From an uncultured Eubacteriales bacterium (GTDB lineage Bacteria > Bacillota > Clostridia > Tissierellales > Peptoniphilaceae): a stretch of 64,000 bases of DNA. The stretch spans positions 62,001 through 126,000 of the forward strand of contig UQFH01000005.1 of assembly GCA_900540185.1 (NCBI GenBank), written 5' to 3'. Position numbers and translations under genes: made by a program. The notes under the pieces were generated by a model. That model made no database searches. It was not told the DNA's origin and was given only the letters and a program-made list of their open reading frames with translations. Shown here in pieces: positions 18,901 to 26,472 of this stretch (positions are counted from its first letter, which is position 1; each line of letters begins with the position of its first letter).

Positions 18901-19051
18901 CAGTCGGCGGGCCTTCAAAAAACACAAACTTTTCATTGCCTTCTCTTATTTTTTCAGACTCATGCAATAAATCGATTTTATTCCAATAATTTATTATTTT
19001 GAGTTCACGCTCATTGACCGATGAATTATCTAATGGTCCAAATTTGGTCAT
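15932..19051 (-). CDS. ileS: Isoleucyl-tRNA synthetase
   Basis: IleRS charges tRNA-Ile and edits valine. The 1039-residue protein has the HIGH-like signature as PGIHHVVSRTLKD (near residue 54). The editing CP1 domain contains TTTPWTLPSN, and the catalytic KMSKS loop is at KKMSKSKGN. The anticodon-binding helical region follows. The length and the absence of a C-terminal zinc finger fit the eukaryote-like/mupirocin-resistant IleS2 group rather than the E. coli type, although that subtype call is tentative. A T-box leader precedes it and two more genes follow in the operon. Confidence 0.97.
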   Translation of the reverse strand: MTKFGPLDNSSVNERELKIINYWNKIDLLHESEKIREGNEKFVFFEGPPTANGKPGIHHVVSRTLKDLTCRYNIMKGKHVQRKAGWDTHGLPVEIEVEKKLGLHNKKDIEAYGVKKFNEECRDSVFQYESLWRKMTERMGYEIDLDNPYVTFHNDYVESVWNILNKMFKDGLLYEGHKILPYCPRCGTGLASHEVAQGYENIKTVTCYVKFKRADKDNEYFIAWTTTPWTLPSNVALAVHPEVSYVKLHLNETGEDWWMAESLVSSVMKDVTEDYEIVETVDGTSLEKIEYEQLIPMLKPDKKAFYLVLADYVTTTDGTGIVHIAPAFGEDDYQVGKKYDLPVLNPVNDEGKYSTGFWDGMFVFEADPKILDYLKEEHKIVKKQKVEHNYPHCWRCHTPLIYYAKPSWYINVTAFKDKLIENNNGVKWFPDFVGQKRFGNWLENLNDWALSRNRYWGTPLPIWKCEECGEITSVGSRKELVERSIEEIDESIDLHRPYVDDCHIKCEKCGGKMTRYTDVIDVWFDSGAMPFAQLHYPFEHKDDLDEYFPADFICEGIDQTRGWFYSLLAISTYMTGKAPYKNVLVNDLVLDKNGKKMSKSKGNTVDPFEIFEKYGADVARFYVIYVSVPWLPTKFDEDGLKEVESKYIRTLRNIYTFFSLYVESEKKNPEEIEIPVERRDELDKWIISRYNSLIKLLENNIREFELTKISKAIIDFIVEDLSNWYIRRSRRRFWGEEGDSKDAAFRTTYEILLGLSKLVAPITPFIAEELFQKLTDKKSVHLEDYPEYDEKLIDTELEEKIDLVRNIVSLGRSAREKVNIKVRQPLESIVVDNKYKEIIGDLDSLIKEELNIKEIDYESDVSEFMIFDLKPNFKVAGPVMSKDISKFAKYLKEVDKHDFVKEIESNSMNISLDGTDYKIDKEFVEIRVDAKEGYDVQLENDLYVLLNTHLTKELLDEGYMREFVSKIQQERKNLDLDVSDRIEIKVECDNEVKKALETYMDTIKYETLAIDVSFENLDNLEATKLNDKEIKFEIKKGDK

Positions 19052-19064
19052 TTTTACCTCCTAA

Positions 19065-19103
19065 CAAAAAAATCCCTCAACTATTATAAAAATAATCGAG
19101 GGA
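19065..19103 (-). terminator. T-box regulated terminator of the ileS leader
   Basis: On the minus strand the stem CCCTCGATTAT pairs, with one interruption, with the arm ending in TTGAGGG and is followed by a T run. It competes with the antiterminator that contains the T-box core. The ileS ribosome site GGAGG comes immediately after. Confidence 0.85.
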
Positions 19104-19275
19104 CGAATTTACATATCCGCGGTACCACCTTCGCTTGCGAATGCCACTTTAAGTAATTAACGCTTAACTGACGCCCATTTTGGGAAAAACGAAGCTGATA
19201 CCGACAAATTGAATTTTGCAACCTCTCACCGTACGTTGCTCGCTAAAAAAATTCATTATCTGTCGCGGTCTTCTT
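19065..19275 (-). promoter_or_regulatory. T-box leader (tRNA-Ile responsive) upstream of ileS
   Basis: The leader RNA contains the conserved T-box core AGGTGGTACCGCG (minus strand of 19118-19130), whose variable base is U, suited to a tRNA discriminator A. A structured Stem I region lies at about 19190-19260. A candidate specifier codon AUC followed by A (minus strand of 19197-19199) reads isoleucine. A terminator hairpin (GAGGG-type stem at 19073-19103) with seven T follows. Uncharged tRNA-Ile should stabilise the antiterminator and let transcription enter ileS, the parvulin gene and the RelA/SpoT-like gene. Confidence 0.93.
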
Positions 19276-19280
19276 TCTTC

Positions 19281-19309
19281 ATTCTATACTATTATAAACT
19301 TTTTGTCAA
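19281..19309 (-). promoter_or_regulatory. Promoter for the ileS T-box operon
   Basis: The -35 TTGACA (minus strand 19309-19304), a 17-base spacer and -10 TAGAAT (19286-19281) make a strong sigma-A type promoter. The -35 box lies inside the last codons of the preceding SAF-domain gene, whose stop is at 19292. Confidence 0.85.
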
Positions 19310-20584
19310 CAACTCAAGCTCTTTTCTGAGCTCGAATAATTTTGAATTCTCTATTTCTACATCGTCGTATTTTATAGGCTCGCCTTTTTTTATTGCACGC
19401 AAAACTTTAACATTTTCCGACGACAATCCGTACGGCATATAATTCATCTCTCTCGATGTGGAATAGGTCATAATTTTTCCGTAAACGGTCTTTCCTCCCG
19501 GACCGTCCAATAAATCGCCAGGTTTCAAATCTTTTTTTGCGATTGCAACTGTATCCGCAACCGGTTTTAAAGGAATCGGGCAAATTGTCGGAAGATTAAA
19601 GAAATAAGCTTGAAGAATTGTGATCGGCACTTCGATACTTGTCAAATGAAACGGTCTATATAAAACATAATTCGGCCCGTCCCCCACTTTTAAAAATCGC
19701 ATCTCGTGGTCTATAAAATCGTTCGGCGCCTTCACAAGCACAAAAACTCCCGGCGCAATTCCCATAACATATTCACAAACATTATATGAATCGAGAACGC
19801 CGACTTCGGATTTCAGTTTTAAATTTTTGTCGAGATTTTTTATATCGGAAACAATTCCGTGGCAACCCGGCACATCCGGTTTAAACCCTGTGGCGTTGCA
19901 CATGAGAGTGAGTTCTTCCATCGTCTTTGAGCCGTCGACAAATGAAGCAAGCATATAAGGTCTTATGCCCTTTTCATTCGCTTCCATCTCAACTGTTTCG
20001 TAATTTGCTTCGTAATCGAGCGGATTGTTTTTGCCCTTGCCGATTGCAAGCACTTCAAAACCCAAAAGTTTTGCAAAGTCATAAAGCTCTTTTACAGTTC
20101 CCGGTTCGTCACCTGCAATTCCGGTGTAAGTGACGTTTTTCTCTCTCGCTTTTTCGGCGAGTAACGAGCCGACCACAACGTCGCACTCCACATTTAGACT
20201 AACTATATGCTTCCCGTGTTTAATTGCTTCAGAAGCGATTTTAGCGCCTTCGTACGGGTCGCCTGTTGCATCGACAAAAACATCTATATCTTTGAGCCCG
20301 AAAAAATTGTAAAGATCATTCATTATATAGAAATTATCGGAGCTATTGTCGTATTCCGTAGGCGAATCAATATATTTTATCTTGGGTTCCGAAACACCCA
20401 TTTTAAGATACACATCTTTGGTTTTTTCGTTGTTTCTCGAATAGCAGATATTGCACTTAAATCCGTCTATTAAATTTAGCTGACTTATAAGCGAAGAGCC
20501 CATAAAACCGGCACCTACTACCGCCACATTTATAAACTTTCCGTCTTTATAAAGTTCGTTTAATTTATGATATAGTACCTGCAT
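19292..20584 (-). CDS. NAD(P)-binding homoserine dehydrogenase-like protein with C-terminal SAF domain
   Basis: The N-terminus has a Rossmann motif VAVVGAGFMGSS (about 20-31), and the C-terminal third has a SAF-like region (AIAKKDLKPGDLLDGPGG). This is the layout of COG4091 predicted dehydrogenases. These proteins are usually tied to carbohydrate-acid or sugar-alcohol catabolism rather than true homoserine metabolism, and no substrate can be inferred here. The protein is 430 residues, soluble, with the start preceded by AAGGAG. It overlaps the flavoprotein gene by 20 bases, so the two are likely co-expressed. No sugar transporter or kinase lies nearby. Confidence 0.85.
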   Translation of the reverse strand: MQVLYHKLNELYKDGKFINVAVVGAGFMGSSLISQLNLIDGFKCNICYSRNNEKTKDVYLKMGVSEPKIKYIDSPTEYDNSSDNFYIMNDLYNFFGLKDIDVFVDATGDPYEGAKIASEAIKHGKHIVSLNVECDVVVGSLLAEKAREKNVTYTGIAGDEPGTVKELYDFAKLLGFEVLAIGKGKNNPLDYEANYETVEMEANEKGIRPYMLASFVDGSKTMEELTLMCNATGFKPDVPGCHGIVSDIKNLDKNLKLKSEVGVLDSYNVCEYVMGIAPGVFVLVKAPNDFIDHEMRFLKVGDGPNYVLYRPFHLTSIEVPITILQAYFFNLPTICPIPLKPVADTVAIAKKDLKPGDLLDGPGGKTVYGKIMTYSTSREMNYMPYGLSSENVKVLRAIKKGEPIKYDDVEIENSKLFELRKELELLTKSL

Positions 20585-21776
20585 ATTTACTCCTTAAAAA
20601 TTCACACACTCTGATTGCTGAAACTAGAGCGAATGTGATATTGTAGCCGCCGCAATCGCCATATATGTCCAAATATTCACCGACCATAAAAAGATTTTTT
20701 ATAAATTTTGATTGAAAATTTATATCCAAATCCGAAGAATCGATACCTCCGACGGTCACTTGACTTTGTTTCCACGAACCGCCCGACAAAACATTTACAT
20801 TGAAATTCTTTATGAGTCTCGAAATATTTTTAAAATCGTATTCGGTAAGTTCATTTAAATCTTTATTCATGTCGAGATTTAAAATCTTTAAAATAACATT
20901 TCCAAGCTTTTTGTGAACAATTCCGTTTAAAAGCCATGAGACTTTTCTGTTTGGAAAATTCGTCTTACGTTCGTTTAACATATCCATCAAATCGGCTTCG
21001 GAAATATTTGGAATAAAATCTAGAACTACAGATTTTATTTTCTTATCTAAAATTATTGACGACGATTCAAATACAGTGTTTCCGCTGATTCCGTTTTCCG
21101 TAAAAAGAATATCGCCGGCGTATGAATATTTATTTTTGTTAAAATCAAACGACAATTCGCCGTCAACTTTAACACCTTTTAACTCTTTTAAAAAAGGAAT
21201 GTCCGAAATCAAACTCGTGATGCCCGGAACAATCCTTGTTTTTCTGTGTTTCAAATTTGTTGCAAGCTTATAGCTCGTGCCGTCTGTTCCAAATTGTGGA
21301 TAACTCATCGAGCCCGGCGCCAAAATACAAATATCAAATGGATAAGAGTAGTCATAATTAATAATAAATTTATTATTTTTTACTGCGATATCCTTGACAT
21401 CTGTATCCAATTTAATCGAAATATTTTTTTCCGAAACCGCCGAAAGATAAGCATCCACAATGCTGTTTGCTTGAAGACTCATAGGATACTTTCTTCCCCT
21501 CTCGTCTGTTGCGGAAACAATTCCGATAGATTTCAAAAATTTTTCTCCCGCTCTTAAATCGGCGGACTTTATAAACTCATCTAAAAATTTATCATTTCCA
21601 TGAAAATTTTCGCGCGTCATAACCTCATTTGAAAAATTGCACCTGCCGTTTCCGGTAACCAAAAGTTTTTTTAATATGCGGTTGTTTTTTTCAAAAACTG
21701 TTACATCAAAAAAATCGGCAAGCAAAATAGAAAGAGTAATACCGCTTACTCCTCCTCCAACAATTGCAACTTTCAT
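20565..21776 (-). CDS. BaiN/HI0933-like FAD-dependent oxidoreductase
   Basis: The 403-residue protein starts with the FAD dinucleotide motif VAIVGGGVSGIT. It carries the family signature LLVTGNGRCNFSN (about 41-53) and ends with the FAD-closing segment GEYLDIYGDCGGYNITFA. These are hallmarks of COG2081 proteins, including BaiN; the physiological substrate of most members is unknown. The ATG overlaps the prfA stop (TAATG), placing it in the prmC-prfA transcript. Confidence 0.92.
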   Translation of the reverse strand: MKVAIVGGGVSGITLSILLADFFDVTVFEKNNRILKKLLVTGNGRCNFSNEVMTRENFHGNDKFLDEFIKSADLRAGEKFLKSIGIVSATDERGRKYPMSLQANSIVDAYLSAVSEKNISIKLDTDVKDIAVKNNKFIINYDYSYPFDICILAPGSMSYPQFGTDGTSYKLATNLKHRKTRIVPGITSLISDIPFLKELKGVKVDGELSFDFNKNKYSYAGDILFTENGISGNTVFESSSIILDKKIKSVVLDFIPNISEADLMDMLNERKTNFPNRKVSWLLNGIVHKKLGNVILKILNLDMNKDLNELTEYDFKNISRLIKNFNVNVLSGGSWKQSQVTVGGIDSSDLDINFQSKFIKNLFMVGEYLDIYGDCGGYNITFALVSAIRVCEFLRSKYAGTIS

Positions 21777-22855
21777 TATTCTTCTTCAGTTGCTGTCATT
21801 TGCTCAACTTGTGCAGCGGTATTTAATGCGTCAATCATTTCGTCCAATTCGCCGTCGAGAAATTCTTGCAACTTATAAATCGTTTTGTTTATTCTGTGGT
21901 CGGTAACCCTTCCTTGTGGGAAATTGTATGTTCTAATTCTTTCAGAACGGTCCCCGCTTCCAACTTGGCTTCTTTTTTCAGCAGCAAGTTTTTCTTGTTG
22001 TTCTCTTAACATCATCTCATAGAGCCTTGTCTTCAAAACTTTTATAGCCTTGTCCTTGTTTTTTAATTGGCTCTTTTCGTCTTGACAAGCGACGACAAGT
22101 CCTGTCGGAATATGTGTAACTCTAACAGCGGAGTCGGTTGTGTTGACGGATTGTCCACCGTGTCCGCTCGAGCGATAAACGTCAATCTTTAAATCTTTTT
22201 CTTCGATATTTACTTCGACGTCTTTTGCTTCAGGCATGACTGAAACAGTTGCAGCTGAAGTGTGAATTCTTCCACCGGATTCTGTTTCCGGAACACGTTG
22301 AACTCTGTGAACGCCGGATTCGTATTTGAGTCTCGAATAAGCACCTTTACCATTTATCATAAAAATAGCTTCTTTAAATCCGCCGATTCCAATTTCATTT
22401 GTACTCATAATGTCAATTGACCATCTTTGTCTTTCGGCATATCTTGTGTACATTCTATATAAATCTCCGGCAAAAAGTGCAGCTTCGTCGCCACCGGTAC
22501 CGGCTCTTAATTCAACGATAACATTTCTTTCATCGTTCGGGTCCTTAGGAATTAAAAGAGTTTTAATTTCGAGCTCGGTCTTTTCGAGTTCTTCCTCTAA
22601 AGTTTTGTGTTCCTCTTTCGCCATTTCTTTAAGTTCATCGTCAAGATCGTCCTGCAACAACTCCTTGTTTGCTTCGAAATCAGAGAGTAAAGACTCATAT
22701 TGCAAAACCTTGTTATAAATCTCGCTTAAACTTGAATGCTCAATCATCGTTTCCTGATACTTTTCCATATCATTTAAAAGATTAGGGTCCATAATGAGAT
22801 CATTTAATTCTTTGTATTTCTTTTTTATACTTTCAAGTTGTTTATTATTGATCAT
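21776..22855 (-). CDS. prfA: Peptide chain release factor 1
   Basis: RF1 reads UAA and UAG and triggers peptide release. The 359-residue protein has the GGQ catalytic loop in SGHGGQSVNTTDSAV (near residue 230), and its size fits RF1. The anticodon-like PxT region should be in the RVPETESGGRIHTS stretch. I chose ATG 22855 with GGGAG upstream rather than a longer frame from 22879. It overlaps prmC, whose product methylates the GGQ glutamine, the usual pairing. Confidence 0.97.
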   Translation of the reverse strand: MINNKQLESIKKKYKELNDLIMDPNLLNDMEKYQETMIEHSSLSEIYNKVLQYESLLSDFEANKELLQDDLDDELKEMAKEEHKTLEEELEKTELEIKTLLIPKDPNDERNVIVELRAGTGGDEAALFAGDLYRMYTRYAERQRWSIDIMSTNEIGIGGFKEAIFMINGKGAYSRLKYESGVHRVQRVPETESGGRIHTSAATVSVMPEAKDVEVNIEEKDLKIDVYRSSGHGGQSVNTTDSAVRVTHIPTGLVVACQDEKSQLKNKDKAIKVLKTRLYEMMLREQQEKLAAEKRSQVGSGDRSERIRTYNFPQGRVTDHRINKTIYKLQEFLDGELDEMIDALNTAAQVEQMTATEEE

Positions 22856-23693
22856 TTTTTTCACTCCCTTCAATAACAAGAAATCTATCCATACTTTGAA
22901 AATCTTTCAAAAATTTATAATTTAAATTTCTATCTCTATTCTTTAAGTAATTAATAATTTTATCTTTGTGAGTTTCGTCTATCTCCATTATAACCAAAAA
23001 TTGAGATTCTACAAAATCTATAAACTCATCTAAAAATCTTTTTATAATATATAATCCATCATCATCTGCAAAAATTGCTGTGTCCGGCTCAAAAATTTTA
23101 ACCTCGTTCGATAAAGAGCTTTTTCTTTCTCGGGGCACATAAGGCGGATTAATTGTGATTAAATCAAATTGACCCTTAATATTTTCAAATAAATCGCTTT
23201 GAATTAAATGGACATTCGAATTTAAATTTTTTGCGTTCATCTCTGCAACTTGAAGCGCATCGTTTGAAATATCGGAAGCATAAGTATCACTTCCCAAAAT
23301 TTTTTCAAGTATAATTGCAATGACACCGCTACCCGTGCATAAATCCAAAATCCTTTTTGGTCTTCGATTTTCGGCGTAATATCTTTCGATGAAATCAATC
23401 ATAAGCTCGGTTTCCTGTCTTGGAACCAAAACTCTTTCATCGACAAAAAACTTTCTGTCGTAAAACTCTTTGAATCCTACAATATAGTTGTAAGGAACGC
23501 CTTTTAGCCTCTTTTCAATAGCTTTCTTATATCTTGAAGAATCTTCGTCATTCAAATTATATTCCGACATCAAAAAAATATCGGATTTTTTAAAGCCGAA
23601 TAAATCTTCGATAAACATCATGGCTTCATTTTCGCCATTGTCCATGCCGTTTAAATTCTTTTGTCCGTATGCAAGCAAATCAGATAATTTCAT
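22845..23693 (-). CDS. prmC: Release factor glutamine N5-methyltransferase
   Basis: PrmC methylates the Gln of the GGQ motif in RF1 and RF2. The 282-residue protein has an N-terminal helical substrate-binding part, then a SAM-binding Rossmann fold with DLCTGSGVIAI (near 116) and the catalytic NPPYVPRE (near 180). The start at 23693 has no Shine-Dalgarno. It lies only 15 bases after the rpmE terminator, so it may depend on readthrough or on a very short leader. Confidence 0.95.
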   Translation of the reverse strand: MKLSDLLAYGQKNLNGMDNGENEAMMFIEDLFGFKKSDIFLMSEYNLNDEDSSRYKKAIEKRLKGVPYNYIVGFKEFYDRKFFVDERVLVPRQETELMIDFIERYYAENRRPKRILDLCTGSGVIAIILEKILGSDTYASDISNDALQVAEMNAKNLNSNVHLIQSDLFENIKGQFDLITINPPYVPRERKSSLSNEVKIFEPDTAIFADDDGLYIIKRFLDEFIDFVESQFLVIMEIDETHKDKIINYLKNRDRNLNYKFLKDFQSMDRFLVIEGSEKNDQ

Positions 23694-23708
23694 ATCGCAG
23701 TATTAAAA

Positions 23709-23734
23709 TAAAAAGGCTGCGTAAAGCTGCAGCC
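23709..23734 (-). terminator. Terminator after rpmE
   Basis: On the minus strand GGCTGC-(8-base loop)-GCAGCC is followed by TTTTTATTTT. It begins 4 bases after the rpmE stop and should uncouple rpmE from prmC-prfA, at least in part. Confidence 0.85.
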
Positions 23735-23737
23735 GTT

Positions 23738-23944
23738 CTATTTGTCTTTCTTTTCGTACTTCTTTTTAAACTTTTCAACTCTTCCGCCACGTTCAGCAAA
23801 TTTTTGCTTACCGGTAAAGAACGGATGGCATTCAGAACAAACTTCAACCTTTAGTTCATCTCTTGTTGATGCAGATTGGAAAGTATTTCCGCATGCGCAA
23901 GTTACAGTTACTTCCTTAAATTCAGGATGAATTCCCTTTTTCAT
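23738..23944 (-). CDS. rpmE: 50S ribosomal protein L31
   Basis: The 68-residue protein has the zinc-binding type of L31, with CAC near residue 13 and CSEC near residue 33 and the HPFFTGKQKF signature. This is the form that doubles as a zinc store in Bacillus. I prefer ATG 23944 (MKKGIHPEF), which has GAGGTG 6 bases upstream; the GTG three codons earlier overlaps that site. It has its own promoter and terminator. Confidence 0.96.
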   Translation of the reverse strand: MKKGIHPEFKEVTVTCACGNTFQSASTRDELKVEVCSECHPFFTGKQKFAERGGRVEKFKKKYEKKDK

Positions 23945-23976
23945 TGATTTCACCTCTCTTCACTCTTAACCTGATT

Positions 23977-24006
23977 ATTTTATCATAAATATATACAACT
24001 TGTCAA
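23977..24006 (-). promoter_or_regulatory. Promoter for rpmE
   Basis: A perfect TTGACA (24006-24001), an 18-base spacer and TAAAAT (23982-23977) with an extended TG give a strong promoter between the end of glpX and rpmE. No zinc-operator-like palindrome is evident around it. Confidence 0.8.
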
Positions 24007-24009
24007 GTA

Positions 24010-24978
24010 TTATTTTGCATATTCCGGCTTTTTATCTAAATGATGAACAGCCTTTATAAATCTTACAGTTCCGGTTTCTTGACGAAGCACTAAAGTTTCA
24101 GTAGTTGCAACGTTTTTACTTATAAAGTTAACTCCGTCTAAAAGTTCTCCGTGGCTTACGCCCGTTGCAGCAAATGCGGATTCATTTCCTTTTACAAGAT
24201 CGTCTATTGTGTAAACCTTGTCGCAATGAACACCCATTCTTTCGCATCTTGCTTTTTCTTCGTCGTCTTTCGGCAAAAGAATTCCTTCAAATTGTCCGCC
24301 GAGACATTTTAGAGCAACAGCTGCAAGGACACCTTCCGGAGCTCCGCCCGAGCCAATCAAAATATCGCCACTTACATGGTCGAAACAAGTTGCAATTGCT
24401 CCTAAAACGTCGCCGTCTTGGATAAATCTGATTCTTGCACCCATTTTTCTGATTCTTTTTGCATAATCATCATGTCTCGGCCTATCGAGCATAACAACAG
24501 TGATGTCAGACATATCCTTATTTAAGGCCTTTGAAAGTGCAATGAGATTGTCTTCAATCGGTTTTTCGATTGAAACAACTCCTTTGCCTTTCGGACCCAC
24601 TGCCAATTTATTCATATACATATCCGGTGCATTTAAAAGATGTCCTTCCGGTGCAACAGCTAAAACTGCGATTGCGTCCGTTCCACCCTTTGCAACGGCA
24701 TTTGTTCCGTCAAGAGGATCGACTGCGATGTCAATCTTCGGTGAATCCTCATGTCTTTGACCGATTTTTTCTCCGATATAAAGCATTGGAGCTTCGTCAA
24801 TTTCACCTTCACCTATAACAACCGTTCCTGAAATGTCGATTGTGTCGAACATTTTTCTCATTGAATCAACTGCAGCTTGGTCTGCAGCATTTTTATCTCC
24901 GCGTCCGAGCCACTTTGCACCGTTAAGTGCAGCGGCTTCGGTAACGCGTGCTAAATTTAAAACTAAATTTCTATCCAT
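24010..24978 (-). CDS. glpX: Class II fructose-1,6-bisphosphatase
   Basis: GlpX hydrolyses fructose-1,6-bisphosphate in gluconeogenesis. Visible motifs are GEGEIDEAPMLYIGE (metal and substrate loop, near residue 60) and DPLDGTNAVAKG (near 90). I take ATG 24978 (MDRNLVLNLARVTEAA) as start because GlpX proteins begin there; the ATG overlaps the fsa stop (TAATG). The product is 322 residues. The neighbouring transaldolase-type gene fits a role in hexose-phosphate recycling. Confidence 0.94.
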   Translation of the reverse strand: MDRNLVLNLARVTEAAALNGAKWLGRGDKNAADQAAVDSMRKMFDTIDISGTVVIGEGEIDEAPMLYIGEKIGQRHEDSPKIDIAVDPLDGTNAVAKGGTDAIAVLAVAPEGHLLNAPDMYMNKLAVGPKGKGVVSIEKPIEDNLIALSKALNKDMSDITVVMLDRPRHDDYAKRIRKMGARIRFIQDGDVLGAIATCFDHVSGDILIGSGGAPEGVLAAVALKCLGGQFEGILLPKDDEEKARCERMGVHCDKVYTIDDLVKGNESAFAATGVSHGELLDGVNFISKNVATTETLVLRQETGTVRFIKAVHHLDKKPEYAK

Positions 24979-25634
24979 TAATTGCCTGACTTTCTTTGAT
25001 AACTTTCCCAATCTTTTTTAAATGCATCAATTCCCTTGTCTGTCAAAGGATGCTTGAGCATTTGATTATATACTTTATACGGAATTGTTGCGATGTCGCT
25101 TCCTACAAGAGCAGCTTCTTTGACGTGTGAAACTGTTCTTATCGAAGCAGCAATAACTTCGGTTTCAACTCCATAGTTGTAAAAAACTTTCATAATATCT
25201 TTTATAAGTGTCATTCCGTCATAACCGATATCATCAATTCTTCCGATAAACGGGCTCACATAACTTGCGCCTGCGCTTGCAGCAAGAATTGCTTGATTTA
25301 CAGAGAATATCAAAGTGCAGTTTGTCTTGATATTTTCTTTGTGAAGAATTGAAATCGCTTCCAAACCTTCTTTGGTCATAGGAATCTTGATTATAATATT
25401 TTCGTGAATTTTTGCAAGTTCGCGTGCTTCAGTAACCATGCCTTCGGTTTCGTATGAGGTTACTTCAGCGCTTATCGGTCCATCTACAAGACCTGTAATT
25501 TCAGTTACGACGTCTTTAAAATCGCGTCCTTCTTTTGCGATGAGTGACGGATTTGTCGTTACTCCTGATAAAACGCCCCACTTTGCAACTTCTTTAATTT
25601 CGTCGATATTTGCTGTATCAATAAATAACTTCAT
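24978..25634 (-). CDS. Fructose-6-phosphate aldolase / small transaldolase (TalC type)
   Basis: The 218-residue protein belongs to the short transaldolase family. It has MKLFIDTANIDEI, GVTTNPSLIAKEG, the Schiff-base lysine in IIKIPMTKEG (near residue 86), and YVSPFIGRIDDI. Members act as transaldolase in the pentose-phosphate cycle or as fructose-6-phosphate aldolase, and sequence alone does not decide. The start ATG 25634 has AGGAG upstream; a 25-residue longer frame extends into the preceding gene and is rejected. It is followed directly by glpX. Confidence 0.93.
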   Translation of the reverse strand: MKLFIDTANIDEIKEVAKWGVLSGVTTNPSLIAKEGRDFKDVVTEITGLVDGPISAEVTSYETEGMVTEARELAKIHENIIIKIPMTKEGLEAISILHKENIKTNCTLIFSVNQAILAASAGASYVSPFIGRIDDIGYDGMTLIKDIMKVFYNYGVETEVIAASIRTVSHVKEAALVGSDIATIPYKVYNQMLKHPLTDKGIDAFKKDWESYQRKSGN

Positions 25635-25642
25635 AATATCTC

Positions 25643-26428
25643 CTATAAATTCATTGTGGCGATTTTTACATAGCCGTCGTGCATTACGAAGTTGTCTTCG
25701 AGTTTCCATTCACCCTTGTGGAATGTCATATTGTACATTTGTTCGAAGTAGTACATGATAATGCCCATATCTTCATAGTAGAGCTTTCCGTTTACTTCTT
25801 TCAAATATAAGACAACTTGATTTTGTCTGATAACAAATCTCCAGCTTTGTGTATTGAGTGTGCTAGGAGCGAATCTTGCATAATAAAATACATCGTCCAA
25901 TCCGAGTTTTTCGAGCTCTTCAATGCTCATTGAATTGCCGATTTCTTCATTGAAAACAATTTCTTCAACCGGTAATCTTTCCGATTTTTCTTCTTGAACA
26001 AACGGGTTCTTCGGTTTCGGATAGCCCACAGCTAAAATAAGATTTACATCCTTGTTTTGGAAAGCCTTCTCCTTTACTGATTCAGAAGTACTGAAAAGTC
26101 CAATCCAACAGCTGCCAAGTCCTTCTTTTTCAAGAAGACTGATAACATCTTCGGCTTTGTACATGCCGACAACTTTGTCCTTGTTTGAATCCCCTTTGAA
26201 TGTGACTGTGATATATGCAGGTGCTTCAATCATAACTCCGTTGTAGCCCGCATGTCCGTTTAAAGCTTCAAAAACGTCTTTTCCGTTTTCGTATAGTTTG
26301 AAACTTACACTTTCATTATCCATGAGATTGAAAACTTGTTCAAGTCTTGATAATGAATCCTTGTTGATCTTCTTGTTTTTAAAGTGTCTGTCACTTTTTC
26401 TGGATGTTAAAAAATTACTTACTAGCAT
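25643..26428 (-). CDS. Nitroreductase-fold protein
   Basis: The 261-residue product has the layout of two-part nitroreductase-like proteins of clostridia (TM1586-like). Its N-terminus has RKSDRHFKNKKI, it contains GLGSCWIGLFS and a PKPKNPFVQEEKSERL stretch, and FAPSTLNTQSWRF near residue 195 resembles the FMN-binding APSA.N.QPW motif. It probably binds FMN and reduces small electron acceptors; the substrate is unknown. It has an extended -10 promoter and GGGAGGG before the ATG. Confidence 0.85.
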   Translation of the reverse strand: MLVSNFLTSRKSDRHFKNKKINKDSLSRLEQVFNLMDNESVSFKLYENGKDVFEALNGHAGYNGVMIEAPAYITVTFKGDSNKDKVVGMYKAEDVISLLEKEGLGSCWIGLFSTSESVKEKAFQNKDVNLILAVGYPKPKNPFVQEEKSERLPVEEIVFNEEIGNSMSIEELEKLGLDDVFYYARFAPSTLNTQSWRFVIRQNQVVLYLKEVNGKLYYEDMGIIMYYFEQMYNMTFHKGEWKLEDNFVMHDGYVKIATMNL

Positions 26429-26446
26429 AAAATCCCTCCCAAATAT

Positions 26447-26455
26447 ATTATAACA
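26447..26455 (-). promoter_or_regulatory. Extended -10 promoter for the nitroreductase / fsa / glpX genes
   Basis: On the minus strand TGTTATAAT lies about 18 bases before the nitroreductase start. No matching -35 is visible. The resulting 5' leader would be very short but holds the GGGAGGG ribosome site. Confidence 0.55.
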
Positions 26456-26472
26456 AATTGATAAAGAAAAAT

